From the NCBI RefSeq assembly GCF_040807025.1, contig NC_090952.1, positions 16,861,068 to 16,925,067 of the forward strand: a DNA stretch of 64,000 nucleotides, given 5' to 3'. Origin of the DNA: Struthio camelus. Its lineage: Eukaryota > Chordata > Aves > Struthioniformes > Struthionidae. Shown here piece by piece: positions 35,500 to 48,800 of this stretch. The notes under the pieces are model-generated. The model did no database searches and was not told the DNA's origin. It worked only from the letters and a program-made list of their open reading frames with translations. Position 1 is the stretch's first letter. The number at the start of each line of letters is the position of its first letter. The translations under genes were made by a program, and so were the position numbers.

Positions 35500-35760
35500 T
35501 CCCAGTCAATCTGATTTTTAGAAAACATAGCATGTCTGGGGAGAAACCTGTAAAATATAGAACGTAGTCTCCATTTGCATTGAAATGTTGAAAAACCCCA
35601 TCACTCCTCAATGATATATTACATCAGCACTACACCAGCCATGAAATATTCATGGCCATTTATTATGATGTTTTTTATTATCCCTGTAAAACTCTCCAAT
35701 GATCAGTGTCTCTATTTGCCCAGCCTCCAACCTTGATCAGTGCTTTTGTCCCTCTAGTGC
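35500..35760. promoter_or_regulatory. Candidate regulatory element with octamer and POU-like palindrome
   Basis: The block contains a perfect octamer in reverse (ATTTGCAT, 35573-35580). It also has an imperfect palindrome with eight-base arms, GCCATGAA-ATA-TTCATGGC, at 35638-35656, close to dimeric POU sites. TTATTATGATGTTTTTTATTA follows. The block is notably AT-rich within GC-richer surroundings. Function is inferred from motif content only. Confidence 0.3.
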
Positions 35761-36534
35761 TGGCAGTGTTTGAATTAATCAGCCTCCCTCCAGCCATGTA
35801 ACCGCCCCGCTGCCCTCGCTGGCATGAGGAGGGGACGCTGTCCTGGGGCTCACCAGCCCATCCTGGCTGCTCCCTCCTGTGCCATCACGGATTTGCTGAA
35901 GCACTAACTGGGAAAGGGAAGGTGACCGCAACACACGCTGCCTGCATTAGGTTCCTGGAAAGGAAAGGAAATTAAAAGCCAAATTGTCTTCCCAAGTCCA
36001 GTGTAACAGTACAGGGACCAGAAGAATTAAATGGCTTTGCAGCACCTGCGTGCGTTGGGCCTGCATTAGGAAATGCTGTCGGTCTCGCAGGTGCTGCATG
36101 CACCAAGGGATGCTAGAAAAGAGAAGGAAAAGGCTCTGTCAGGACAGCTCCTAACGGTTTTATGGCAACTGCTAGATTAACTTTATTGTAATCTGCTAAA
36201 TGGTTTTCAGATGGATCTCTCTCCATTTCCTCCCAAGCATCCTGCAGGTTCTGGTATGGGAAGACTTGCACTGAATCGCCTGCACCCACCGAACTGCCCT
36301 CGTGCGATGCAGCAGGCACAAAGACTGAGCCCAGAGGCAGGCATGAGAAAGACAGAGGCAGTTACTGGACCAGACACAGTTTCCCATTCAGAGCAGTCCT
36401 TTACAGGAGGATTTCTGTGAACCTTTTCTTCTTTCTGCAAGAGCTTACAAGACTTGCCCTTTATGTGCAGAGCAGAGTAAAAAAAGATCTACCAGGGCAA
36501 TGAGAGCTCTCCTTTCATAGTAACAGCAAAGCTG

Positions 36535-36580
36535 AATCTCAGCAGTGTGACCTTGAGACAACCTCTATGTTTCAAACACA
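36535..36580 (-). repeat. MIR-like SINE fragment
   Basis: CAGCAGTGTGACCTTGAGAC, then AACCTCTATGTTTCA, matches the reverse of the MIR core (GTGTGACCTTGGGCAAG and AACCTCTCTGTGCCTCAG). Confidence 0.5.
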
Positions 36581-38139
36581 CAGCACAGTACCACGCTGAG
36601 CAAACCACTGCAAGAAGATTCGGACTCCTCACTTGCCAGATACCGGCACTGGTTCTCCCCAGAGCACAGTGTCTTCCAAAAGCACGCTGCACCAGCCTCA
36701 GAAAAATAAATATCTCTACTTTCTACATCATTTCATCTTCGGGTAACAGTAATGAGCTCAGTCCAAGGCATTACTGGGAATTAATGACTGGCTGCCTCCT
36801 GACTCACCAGCTCTTCCCAGGCTATCATAAATTCCCAGGAACCGTTCTGAACCAAGCATCAGCCAGTAAGCTGAAAAGAAAGCAGTGTGCAAAGCCCTGG
36901 GACAAACATACAATATGCCAGGCCCACCTGGAAGCTTGGGAATTGAGATTAGCTCCCGGATAAACGTGCTTGCTCTGCCAGGAACGGTGGCTGGGGTGGA
37001 CGAGCACAAACTGCTCACCAGAGATCCCCCCGGGGTCCCAGCCGGCAGCCCTGGCAGCTGCCGGGGCTCCCGCTCTGTGCATGTGGGAGCTGCGTCACTT
37101 CTCCAAAATAAGTCCACTTGAAAGCAGCAGACATCCCCCCCCGGGGAGCTGTTCCTTTGGTTAATTAACCTCACATTGCATGTTGTACCTTCAACCTTTT
37201 TTCTGGCTAACTCTCCAGTCTCGTCAGGCTCTTGTCTGAGAGATTAAAGAGCCTCCCAGAAGCTTCTCCCTGGATATAGGTACTTCCAGACTATTATCAC
37301 ATCACCTCCTGACCTGCTCTGAATAAACTAAAAGAAGATGCTTCATTACTGCAACGAAGCTTTGCAGCTCATACCTGCTCGGCAATTAGAAACCAGGTTA
37401 CATCACACCTGCAGGGCCTCTTGGACTTTCTTCCTTTCAGATCACACAGCTCTCTGCTGAGAAAAGAAGAGTTAACAAAGTTGTCTAACAGATCTACATA
37501 CTTATTTTAAAATCTCGATTTCTTGCTCTGCCAGTTGCAAATGTAAATTTGGATGTAACTAACTCCAGTAATTAGGTTTAGTGATAAAAGAGCATTTGGA
37601 GATTGTGCACTTCATGAAGTCCTCAGAAAGGACAGATGAGATTCGCTGCTCTTCTCAAAAAATATGAATTTCTGTCATCATCTCTGCTTTGAACATGTCT
37701 ATCTTGGCTGCTTGTCTCAAGGAATTTAACTAAATTAATACCTGATTTTGTTATTGTTTACTAAGAACAGGCCATGTGCAGATTTTTACATATCAGAGCA
37801 TTCAGCTGGCAGGAGAGAGAGAGAGAGGTATGGTAGCTACTGGAATATGTTTTAATTTGGAGTAAACACAGGTAGGTGCTAGATGAAAGCAAAAGGCTGA
37901 GCAGTTCCACATAGCTGCATTCATTTACTGTAGGGTCTCACTTTTGCTGGAGTCATACATCCAAACTACTCCAGCTCCAAGGACAACCATTTTAAAATAC
38001 AGCCCAGTGGAAAAAGAGACTCACACGCTTGTCTTATGATGGATTACCCCCAGGCAGAACTAGTGCAACGCTCCAAGGAGCCCAGGTGCTTTGAAAAGAC
38101 AAGCCGTGAAAAATAATCCTGCCCTACAAATGGGTCCTT

Positions 38140-38600
38140 CTCCCCCTTGCAGGCAGCAGCCCTGCCCTCGGACCAGGGGGGTCCCAGGACAGAGACGCGT
38201 CCCCAGTTTGGGGACCAGGACACGAGTACGGCTGCAACCAAGGGGCAGGTCAGCCCCAGGATCTGATCTCTGGCTTTTTGAGCTGGAGTGAAGGGTTCAA
38301 ATGACCCGAAGGCAGCTGGAGAGGGGAAAGGGGCCAGAAGAGGGGTCCTGCCACCTCCGTGGGACCGACCGGCGCACGGTGAGCCCCGGGAGGCTGCAGG
38401 AGGCCGGGCCACAGGGCCGCAAGTCACGGCAGCTGTCACCTCACAGCTGCCCTCCGGGCTGGGGCTGCCAGCACCCTGGCAAACTCACAGCGGCCATCCC
38501 TCACCCAAAGGAGCCCACCAGACAGCCCACCATTCAGGACACCGTGTTCGCCAGAGCCTCGGCAGAGCTTTGTCAGAGGCGTCTCTAATTCACCTGGTCT
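38140..38600. other. Small GC-rich, moderately CpG-rich patch
   Basis: About 450 bases have raised GC and CpG compared with the flanks, densest around 38350-38430 (GGGACCGACCGGCGCACGGTGAGC and following). The ACGGTGAGC at 38376 could serve as a splice donor. No gene is recognised. It is weaker than the island at 7310-8290 and may be a minor promoter, an exon of a noncoding RNA or simply a GC-rich patch. Confidence 0.35.
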
Positions 38601-38632
38601 CTGTGTCCCTCCGAGTCTGTAACTGAGGCAGC
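38590..38632 (-). repeat. Possible MIR-like fragment
   Basis: CACCTGGTCTCTGTGTCCCTCCGAGTCTGTAACTGAGG resembles the reverse of the MIR core (CTCTGTGCCTCAGTTTCCCCATCTGTAAAATGAGG). Confidence 0.35.
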
Positions 38633-40581
38633 ATGGGCTTCCCAAGCAGTGGGGTGTTAAAGCAGTACCTCATAAAAACGTCCTAGCCCCAATAACACTT
38701 CTAAATCAGCTTCTCGAGACACAGCGGTAAAAAGCCTCATGGAGAAACCACGGCAGCAGGCAAAGGTTTCACTAGCTTTTAATTATGGAGTGGGCACAGC
38801 TCTCTGTGGCTGGCTCCCTAGAAAAGCAAGGTGGAGCGCTCCAGCACGGTGTCCCCCCGCCACTGCCCCGACAGCCCCCCCAGCTCCCTCACTGCCCAAG
38901 GGGAAGGGCGGGCAGAGGCCCCAGGTCACCAGAAGTGGTGGGGGAATGACTTGTGCCCCTCTCTGGAGCAGCTGGGCCTCCTCCATGCCACAGAGAACAC
39001 GTTTTTTGGGCTTTCTTCAAGGAGCTGAGGCACACACCCCCAGGGCCTCCCTGGGGAGAGCAGGTGCCCCACCACCCCTACAGAGCCATGCAAACAGCCA
39101 CCCTGCCCCAGTTTGGATAAAATCATCTTCTTCCTCACTGATTTCCTGCCCCGTCACCCAGCCCAGGCAGGGGAACAGGCTCCAGGCACACAAACACACA
39201 CATTTTGCACCCAGCTGCTTGCGTAGATGCTACCATACAGGTATGTGTGGCTGCACACTGCTGAGGAGAGGGATCCAAGGTGCCCCCAAATGGCAGTACA
39301 GGACCTTTCCCAGCCTGCAGCCACCCTGCTCTGCTTCTGCCTCTCTCCCTCCAGAAACCCTGCTCGCTCCTCCACTCACCCCCGTAACACAAGGGTGCAG
39401 CCACCACAATGACTGCAAGACATTTCTATTTATTTCCCCAGAGAAACAGCCACAAACCAGCAGTTTCAGCTCTTCCTTTTTAGCAGACCTCTAATATTTT
39501 TCTAGTGGTGACCCATGTATAATTAATTGAAGTTCCTTAACATGCTAGCTTTTCCCAGATAGCTTGCAGAGATCCTTTCCAAGGACCCAGAAGAGCCCCA
39601 CAGGTCAGCAGACCACAGACTAAAAGCCACTGAACTGATCAAGTCTCTAGATGGGAAACCAATTCTTCATGATTAAGAGCTCTTTAACCTCGCTGAATCC
39701 CTGCCTGCAGGATCAGAGGCTGCAGCTGGAAGGCTTTGCTATGCTCGGAAAGACACGGTTAATTGTGAGGGCAATTAGCCACTGCAAGAATTCACCAAGT
39801 ACGTGACGGATTCTCTGTGCCTCCAAGTGTTTAAATCTCAGCGGAGATCCTTGCACAAGATACACTTGTGTTCAGCCAGAATTGATAGACTTGATACAGG
39901 AATAACCTACTTCATGCGAGAAGTCAGAGGAGATGAACAGAACGGTCCTTTGAGCTGGAAAATCTCTAAAATCTATGAAACTATTAATAGAGAATGAGAC
40001 ATTTCCAGTGGGTTTGACAGCTAGATGACAAATCTATGCTAAATTCCACAGGATCCAAAGAAACTCTACTCAGCTTTGTTTTCTGATATCCTCCAAGGGA
40101 TTTCCCAATAGGAGATTTTAGTTTTCTGGTTTTTAACTTAAAAATTTTCAAAAATGGAGAACTTCTCCAGCTCCCTTTGTCTTACCTCTCTCAGCATCTC
40201 CATCCTCTCCTCTCTCTTGGGGAACATGCGCAAATCTCTGTGTACGTCCTCCCGGGGAGTTCCTCTTGGTCATTTTTCCTATGGTGATTTTACTTTGTTC
40301 TGTGAATACCACAAATGAAACGACCATGAGCTCTGCTCTGCTCCCCACCGGCTGCGGAGGTGCCTCACCATGCCAGCCCCCAGCGCATGTCTGCCTTCAT
40401 TCACACTGCTCTGTGGGGCTGATGGTTCCCCACGCCGGTGCAGGTGCCCTTCCCAGGCACCAATGGACAGTGGCTCCACCCAAGCACCAGCTTGTGCTCA
40501 CCTCCATGGTTTCTGTAAGCCACGTGCAAGCCTGGCAGAGGAAAGACTGATGGTGAAGCAGTTTGTGGAGACTGAAATGCA

Positions 40582-40643
40582 TCCGAGAAGGGAGACTGCA
40601 GGTGTGAGCTTGTCCGAGAAGGGAGACTGCAGGTGTGAGCTTG
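40582..40643. repeat. Perfect 31-base tandem duplication
   Basis: Two identical units lie head to tail at 40582-40612 and 40613-40643, each beginning TCCGAGAAGGGAGACTGCAG and ending GTGAGCTTG. The lack of any difference suggests a recent duplication, or a collapsed or expanded allele. Confidence 0.95.
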
Positions 40644-43074
40644 AAGCCTGGGATCCTGAAGGTCCTGTGACCTGCTCACCCCACCTGGACACCTGTCCCA
40701 GGCAAGGTGCCTCGCAGAGGCAGGTTGTGAGCAAGGCTCCGTGTTAGCCCACCAGCCTCAGCTGCCAGCAAGCCAGAAGTGAGGTGGGCCAGGCTCACCC
40801 GGGCACCCCTGATCAGCAGGATTTGATCTCCACTTTGTAGCTCAAGCACCCAGGACTACATATGAGCTCTGCTCTGATGCTGTTTAAGTTATCATCTGTT
40901 ATCTGAATCCCTTACAGCTCTGCCCCCGGAGCCTGGAGAAAGGAAGACAAACAGGAGATGTGCACAGCCAGCATGGCACCTTTCACAGGAACAGAGCTAG
41001 GCAGGTTTGTGCCAGGTAAGGGCTGGTCCATTAATATCAGCTCCTTTTCCCGGCCTTAGTCTACAGCTCTCACCGATTCCAGCTACAGATCTTAAACAGC
41101 GGACTCCTGGTTAGAAAGCCCCTGGCTTCCTAAGGTACCCAGGCTCAGAAACCTTTGGTGTCTCTTGCTCCTCACAACTTCTAAATTTGACTGGAGGGGG
41201 AGGTTTGAAGGACATTAACTTCCTACATGCATGATGAACATGGACAGCTGGGCACAGGGAGGAGAGACCCTATTTTGCACTTTCCCGCCCAGAGCAACCT
41301 TTGAGCCTGAGCTAAACCACATCTGCAGGCCCTGGAGACTCCCCATGGGATGAGGAGCCCCAAGTGACCAGGCTGCACGATCTCTGCTGCTCCCCAAATG
41401 GCTTGGTTTATCAGTGTTTCCCTATGTCTTTTTTTAACTCTGCTGTGAAGTTTTCTTCAAATTCAGCTGGGCACAGCAGCTCCCAGTATCCATTACTGGG
41501 GCATGCTTCTCGTGCTGTCTCACTGCCTGCTGGCTCATTTGCCTCGAATAATGCAAGCAGTCATGAGGCTTATTACATGGTGCAGACATTTAAGAATTAA
41601 TAAGTGCTTCTAAGACCAATCATTTCAGCCAAGACTGCTGTGAGTTTATTATTTTATATGTGTGTTTTGAGAGAGATGGCAGATAATTGAAAATGCAGCA
41701 TTATTCCTAATTGTTTATCATCTTTATTAAACTACCTCTCCCCCCAAATACAAAATCCTCACTTAGGCATGCTGTGTCCTCCTTCCCTAGCTTTCCTTTG
41801 CCATGCTTGCTCGGTAGGAAAACGCTTTAAAGAAGTCTGACTTACAAGTTCGTATAGCACCAAGCTAACATGCAAAAAGCGTAACAGTAGTGAGACCAAT
41901 AATACCATACTTGCTCACATGAAGGCTACACTAATGTGAGGTCACATTCACTCCTTCAGCAAAATCTGTGAGGAAAAAAAAAACCATCGTTACGTGAACA
42001 AATACAACCATAAAAATAATAGCACCAATACTGAGGATAAACCTCCAGTGTGACAAGTCTGGCAGGGCTGTGCAGAGGCTGTCAGAAGGAAGAATGAACT
42101 ACAGGTAGGGGGGAAATATGCCCACCACTGAGTGGGCGAAAGAAATCGCAAAGCAAAAATTCTGAGAGGCTCTTCAGCAGTTAATGGATGTGCTACAGGG
42201 TCCGGTGCGGGGATCACAAATCAGGAGGGAGAGGTCTTCTCCGTATTTTTTTTTCAAAGAAAAGTATGAACTGAAAATGCAAGAAATGAGTAAAAACCTG
42301 AATAAGCCCCAGTAATAATAAGAAAAGATTTAGGATGTGAAAAGTAGAAGTAAATAGTCTGTGAATTCTGGGGGGACTTCTGGATGGGGATGACAACAGT
42401 ACCCTGCACTGTGGAAATCTGCTGCATTATGAGGCTGCCAGTCCTTCAGAAAGCAAAGTTGTTAATGAAATGGAGGCAGAAAAGATCTTAATGTTTCCTG
42501 CATTTTTGTGTAATTTAAACTTATGCTAGGGACTACATTCTTCCAGAGATCCCAAGTGGAAGAGGGAAAATAATAACCACTTGGAGGATTTAACCCAGAA
42601 GCCCCCAATTTAATGTATATTTATAATGTGAAGTTTGTATAAACCTACAGAAAGCCTGGGAAAAATACATAAGCAACAAACAAATTTCTGGAAGAGGAGT
42701 ACTTTGTGGAAGGATCCAAGGCTTGTTTCTTTTGGGCACCTCCTTTGAAGATGACACTTCCTTCTCACAATAAGCCTTCTCCTTGTGATCACCCTTCATG
42801 CATAATTCAATGTGTCACATGGTGGAGATAGCTGGAAAGGGGTCCCAGTGGCACAGGGCTGGATTTCAAAAGCATGCTACCAAGGGAGATGCAATCTGGA
42901 GCCTGAGAAGTAGCAAGATCTGGAATAAGGCAAAAGAAACCCAAAGCAAAACCATGGGATTCCAGTTTCTCAGATGGGTCCAGTCCCTGCACTCCCTGGG
43001 AGAGCTCTCAGCACCTATTCCCTGTGTTCTTTCCCCACAGCTGCTGCGCCAGCCCACAGCCATCTTAGGGTTGC

Positions 43075-43160
43075 TCCCAACCACCCTGGCAATGGTCCCA
43101 ACTGTCCTAGCGATGCTTTGGATCATCCTAGCGATGTCCCAACCATCCTAGCGATGCTGC
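43075..43160. repeat. Degenerate minisatellite, about four 20-21-base units
   Basis: Successive units share CCTAGCGATG or CCTGGCAATG followed by CCCAACNNT or a similar stretch. Unit starts are near 43084, 43105, 43126 and 43146. Units differ by several substitutions, so the array is old. Confidence 0.75.
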
Positions 43161-46100
43161 CAAAGCCTTTGGAGAAGAGAACCTTTGGTAGACCCTTTGC
43201 AGGCTGTAGTTTAACAGGTAGAGGTGCAAATATCATAGAGCTGCTGCCTAACTGTCTGTCATAGAGCTGCTCCATCAGCCGGGTCCAAGCCTGCCCCTCC
43301 TGCAGTCCCTGGAGCTTCCCACCCCTGGAAACTAACAGCACCAAGGTGATTTACTGATGCTTCTTTTCCCCAGAGCCATGCTTCGTATGTGTCCCAGGAA
43401 CTGCAGTATTAAATCACCACTTGCAAAGGCAGAATGTGCCTGGCAGCATAAAAAGGACCTGAGAGAGATGTGAGAAAAGGAGGAAAAAGCCAGTTAGCAC
43501 CTGAGCCTGAAACACCCTGTGTCCGGACACCAGAAGCTGCTGTACCACCCTGCTGACTTCACTGCAGCTCTGCCTGCCGGGGGACAGCAGTCCTTTTGGG
43601 CAAAGCATGTTGCAGGTCAGAGTATAAAGATCACAAAAGTGTGATGGAAAGACCCGCACAGCCAGTTCCAGCAGCTCCAGTGCAGATATCCACATAGAGC
43701 TGGAGCTTCATAATCTAGGGCTCATCCCTAGACAGAGCTCATCCCCTCCCTCACCTCCCTGCAAAACTGCTTTCTCCGATCTCTGCATCTCCAGACCACA
43801 GCTGTAATACCATATGTGCATGTTCGATAACACAAGGAACATAAGCACCCAGCCAGGGAAAGGCTGTGTCACTCTGTAACAGCTACACTTCTCTCCTTCC
43901 ACATTGTATTAGCCTTCTTGCAGTGCAAGAGATTGAAGCCAGTGGGTTTTGCCTCTAATTCTATCCAGGATCAGGGGAAAAGTCCTTAGCCCCATTTCTG
44001 GGGAGAGAATATGTAATTTCTTGGCATTCCCAGCAGCTGGAGTTGCTTACGCCAGCAACATGGGTATAGAAAGAGAGTCCTGTCCTGGGGTGGCTTCCCC
44101 AGAGACTCTGGGCTGAGCTCATTGCCCCTGTGACCCAGCTAAGACTGCAGCTGTGAAGGGCTGGGTTAGGAGATGAATCCTGCCCTCAACTCTTGATCGT
44201 ACTGACTCAGTCTCTGGGGAGCAGTCACAACACAGACACTGCTGCTCAGTCAGATAGACCCCGCTCAGTCTGGCTGCTCTGTGTCCATGGCAGTTTCATT
44301 CTTTTCTAGAGAGGACACAGAGCAAAAAGGAATTAACATGATGGTACCTAAAAGCACCTTCAAGTCCTGTCACCTCGGGAGGTGCACAGGTTCCGTGCCA
44401 CTGCAAAGGATTGTATCGCTTTCCTCCTCCTGGCCCAGCCCTTGCCAGTGCTGCTTCTCCTAAGCATCCCTAAAGCACATTTACTACTCACCAGTGAGTA
44501 TAGGCAGCTCTGCGTGGAGAATATCCTCTGAGCATACTGATCACAGTGCCAGCAGGAGTTAGCGCTCTAACCCACCATGTTCAGCTAACAGGACACCCCC
44601 GCATCAAAGGCACTGGCTTCTAATTAGCCACTTTGATGCACAACCAGAGTCTGTACACAAGCAGTATGATCACATAGCCAAATTAGTTATGATCAAAGCC
44701 CATTTCACCCCACGGAGGGAAATGACACTTAGAGGCATCCCTGCATTCACATGATCAAATGCTTCAGAGACATCCATCATTCAAATGATCCACTCTGCTT
44801 TGTAAGGGAAAGGTGCTGCTCTCAGAGGCTGAGCACAGAGCAGGTCTGTGCATCAACAGCCAGAGGCGCAGTCCTGTATCCATTTCCTCTGGTGCACGTG
44901 TTCAGAATCACGTTTCCTCTTTTTTCTTGCTCTCTTTCTCTCCTCCTTCCCTGGCAAACCCTCATGTTCTCTTCTCATCACCTCTGTGTCCACTGGGAGA
45001 CAACGTATGAGCTCTATAAAGGTGTGAAAAGAGCCATTCTCCATGCAAACAAGCTGAGAAGAGATCACCGACCCAGGGCAAGAGAGGGCATCATGGTTCA
45101 GGAGAGGAAGGGCAGGGCCGTGATGGATCCCAAGGGAAGGAGGATGATCTGTTTAGGAAGGGCACGAGGGCACCCCAGCAACAAGACACTATCACAAAGA
45201 TGATGGAAAAGTGGCCATTGCAGACTGCAAATCACAGTAGCTTTGGGTACTACTGAGCTGCAGGTGTCAGGCTCACTGGAAATGTGGGAGTGAGTAGGCA
45301 GTCCAGGTCCTCAGAAGACATCTGGGCATATCAGCTGAAACACAGCATCAGTGGCAATTAAGATCACCCCACAACACTTCCACACATGTCTTGAGGCATC
45401 TGGTGGAGCATCACAGAGCAAGAGAGGGTTGGGAGGGGAGCAATTGCCTTAGGAAGAACCTCCTGTGCAGTAGATCACCCCAAGGTTTCCTCAGCTCTCT
45501 CTGTTCATCCCCAGTGCCTTCTCTGTGCAGAGACACTTACCACCTAGAGGGTCGGCCTGTCACTCCCCATCTCCTCTCCTTCCTTAACAGTGCAGATGGC
45601 AAACCATAGAGCTGCGAGGCAGAAGCTTGTCTTGCCTACTAGCAAAGCCAGCAGTGCTGCCCTCTGGAAACTATGCCTTCTTCCTGTAGAAGATGTATTT
45701 TGTCAGCACAATGACTCCAAGCAGCACAGGGATAGTTTCTCTCCCTTATGAGATGGGACCCATTCTTGCCCCAAGGAGGAGAAGAGAGGAGAGATGAATG
45801 CCAAGACACAGCAATTCAGTAACGAGGAGGATTTCACGTGCATGCACAGCTCCCAGAGAGACTATCATGTTCAGACTACAGCTAAGAGACTGCCTTGTCC
45901 CTTCTCGACACACTGTCCCCTCATTCCACATTCTTTCCTGGCCCTGTCAGACCCTATGTGGTGCTCTGGGCCTGGACATGCCGTTCCCAGGCTCTATGAG
46001 ATACAAATGCCCTGGCTATTCCCCTAAAAAGCTGAGTTAATCAAGCAAGCCCCTACCATGCCTCTGGCTTGGCCCACAAGAAATTGTCCGGTATTTACAG

Positions 46101-48744
46101 AGCTGCTCTCAGAGAACAATACCTTTTTTACCTCCATCCCAATTGTATGTTCTTCTTCTCTTCATTTTTAACCAGTACTGAATGAATGCAATCAAGAGTC
46201 TGCAGGAGGGACCATGACCCAAATGTCAAATTCGGTCCCTTCTTCCCTCTCAGTATGGCTTGAGCTCTGTAGCACCAGCGACAGAGAGCTTTGCCTACTG
46301 CTCCCAGATGCCTCAAGGATAAAGTTTGATCGAGTGCAGGGAAAGGTAGATACTGTATGCTCCCTCTGTCTTAGCACACTACCCTGTTCCAAAGAGAGCA
46401 AGAGATTTGGGATCCTCCAGATAATTCTGGAGCTGGCACATACCCCAGGTTCAATTGGTCCCTGCTACCTCAGTGATGGAGCACTGCAAGGTTTATCAGG
46501 TAGTTTTCCCCCTGGCAACTCAAGGCTTAATGAATCTCTTAAACGAGTCTGTTTAACTTCTCACTCCTTTTTGGAAGGTGTAGTGCCATGCCCCAGCCGA
46601 ACTATCAAGGCACCATCACCAACAGAAAAATAACAGGCACCTCCAGAGCTCTTTATTGAGGGTCCTGGTGCTGGTGAGAGGATTTCCTTTCCCTAGAGGA
46701 GCCTAGAGAGAACTTTGGTGAAGATTGTGTCCCTCCATCCATTGCTGTGCCATTTTCATGTCCATCTGTCTGCTCTCTGTCTTGGCCATTAGCTACGAAC
46801 AACCAGCTCTGAGCTGGCAGGGAAGACGTGTGAAAGCTCATGTCTGCTAATGACTGGGAGACACTTGTAAATCAGAACTTTCCCCAGCAAATCCTCCTGT
46901 TCCTTCTACTCCTACAGGAGCAGCAGAGGGGTGGTGGAGGCCAGGCCTTTAAGATCAGACAGCAGTAAATCCACAAGGCACTCCCTCCATTGTCTGAAGA
47001 TTCATCGCTTTGTTCTTTGAAGGTCAGCCCCGTCTGTTCTAGTCAATTAAGGATAATCTATTGCTTCTCTCTCTGCACCTTCTTCAGCCGTATGCTCTTT
47101 GTTAGCAAGAGACTATTGGTCAGAGAGAAGTCAGAACTGCTCAGTGTCCTGGAGAGACTCAGCAAGAAGAGCAGAAAAAGGCAGGTAGCTGTTCAATTTG
47201 CAGTGTGCTCCCTGGGGATCCTGCTTCTCTAAAACACTGAGGATTGGCAGAGGGGGAGAAGTCCCCAGAGATTATACAAATGCCTAGGAATAATCTGCAG
47301 CGTGGGGACAAAACAAGCTCCTTCTGGCCTCATCACAGAACAGCCCCTACACCTCACAACTTCTGTTACAGCTCCATTCCCACAGATCTCACAGGGTCCC
47401 TCCTGCATCCAAGTCCCCTCACTCCCTCTTTGCTCTCTCCATTATGCAGATTTCCACATCTCCTTCAACCTAGAACATTATGTCACAGCCAGAAATAGTG
47501 TGTGCCATCCCAACCCTCCCTGTCCTGCCTGGGGCCCTGAATCCTCCTCTCCAGTCATGGCCACTTTCTCTGCTCACAGCCCCTGGTGCTTTTCGCAGAG
47601 GAAGTACTTATCCCTCCCTACCCTGACTCTCTGTATGCCTATGGGTAAGATCTAATGTGTTCGCTTTTTTCCATCCTGCTCGGAAAATAAATCAGTGAGG
47701 CAACAGCCAAACAGGAGAGAAGTCCAGCGTTAGCATCAGAGAGAGCTTGGTAGCCCAGAAGGATGCCCTGTCTCAGCATACACCAAGCTCAGCACAGGCA
47801 TAAGCCCTTGGGACATCCTACTAATCCCAGGCACATCTGAGTGACATCTTCACTTTGGGGTTCCAGGAAGACCTTGCGTCCCTCTCCCCATGCATCTTCT
47901 CAGACAACCCGCATGCCCTGATCGACGTCTATGCCTGGGCTTTCTATCCTGAAATCTGATCTGGGGAGACTACCAGTCATTCCTTTTGGGGGGATTTCAC
48001 CTTCTGCAGGCAGAGGTGGTAGTAGGTCAGGTGCAATTCCCTCTTCCCAACTGCTGGAGCTGGAGGAACTCAGGCCAGGCTAGGAGGAAGCTGGGTCTTG
48101 GGGGCAGTAGAAGGATGCAGGGAGAGTTGGAGATACAGGATGTGAGTGACTAGGGTAGGAGGTGCCTGGTTACCTCTAACCAGAAGCCTGGCTGGGGACC
48201 CTTGTGTGGGATTTTTTCATACTCCTTAGCAGCACTAACGCTGTTCCCTGCCCCGGTACCAGGTTCTCCCAATTTTCCCACATTACAGTCTCTTTTTGTT
48301 GTTGGGACTATGGCAGCCATAAGCTTGACTTCTTAGGCCAGCCCGCTTTGCAGAAAGCCCTACCTAGAGGAGCTGCTGTGGCTGCACAGTTTCCAGGAGG
48401 CCACAGCACCCCTCATCAATGCCAGAAGAATGTCCCCTTCTCCTGGGTGATTCAAGCAAGCTCTCAGACACCTCACCCCTGCAAGAGCAAAGAGCCAGGG
48501 CAGAATATGCTTTACCCACCTGCAATCCATGGTTTGGGCTCTGGTGAGGGTGCCAGGTGGTCTGTTTCTTCATCATTATCCTGTTGAAACCACCAGCAAC
48601 AGCCAAGAATGGGAGAGAATGAGAAAAGTTAAGGAGCACATTGACCACACGAGCTGAACCAGGCAGTCTGCTACCTGCACTCTTTTTTTCTGTGTTTTCC
48701 CTTTATGGGGCTCCTGATTGAGCCCCCCTCTCCTTCCCATAGAG

Positions 48745-48800
48745 GAAGGAAAAGGCTGTTAGGAAATGGGGACACTGAGGCAGGGGGAGGTTCCCAGCAA
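48745..48800 (+). repeat. MIR-like SINE fragment
   Basis: GAAATGGGGACACTGAGGCAGGGGGAGGTTCCC resembles the MIR core (AAATGGGGAAACTGAGGCACAGAGAGGTT). The 3' half is not clear. Confidence 0.4.

Larger units (their letters stand above)
29894..38139. other. Intergenic stretch, no gene recognised
   Basis: No convincing exon was found. The stretch holds MIR-like fragments at 30140-30210 (minus), 30255-30340 (plus), 33975-34040 (plus) and 36535-36580 (minus). It also has an (AAAC)n repeat at 32787-32814, a GA repeat at 37812-37828, a short hairpin at 33576-33631 and a candidate regulatory block at 35500-35760. The 175-codon minus frame at 34801-35328 and the 192-codon plus frame at 31537-32115 show no domain. 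Confidence 0.6.
38633..48744. other. Intergenic stretch, no gene recognised
   Basis: No coding exon was recognised. The 251-codon frame at 38739-39494 lies in C-rich sequence, is proline/serine-rich and shows no domain. The stretch contains a perfect 31-base tandem duplication (40582-40643) and a degenerate 20-21-base repeat (43075-43160). Around 41640-41740 is an AT-rich block with CTAATTGTTTATCATC, possibly regulatory. Confidence 0.6.

Noticed and set aside
38739-39494. 251-codon plus-strand frame
   Set aside because: It is proline/serine-rich from C-rich DNA, has no domain, and the opposite strand also holds several frames.
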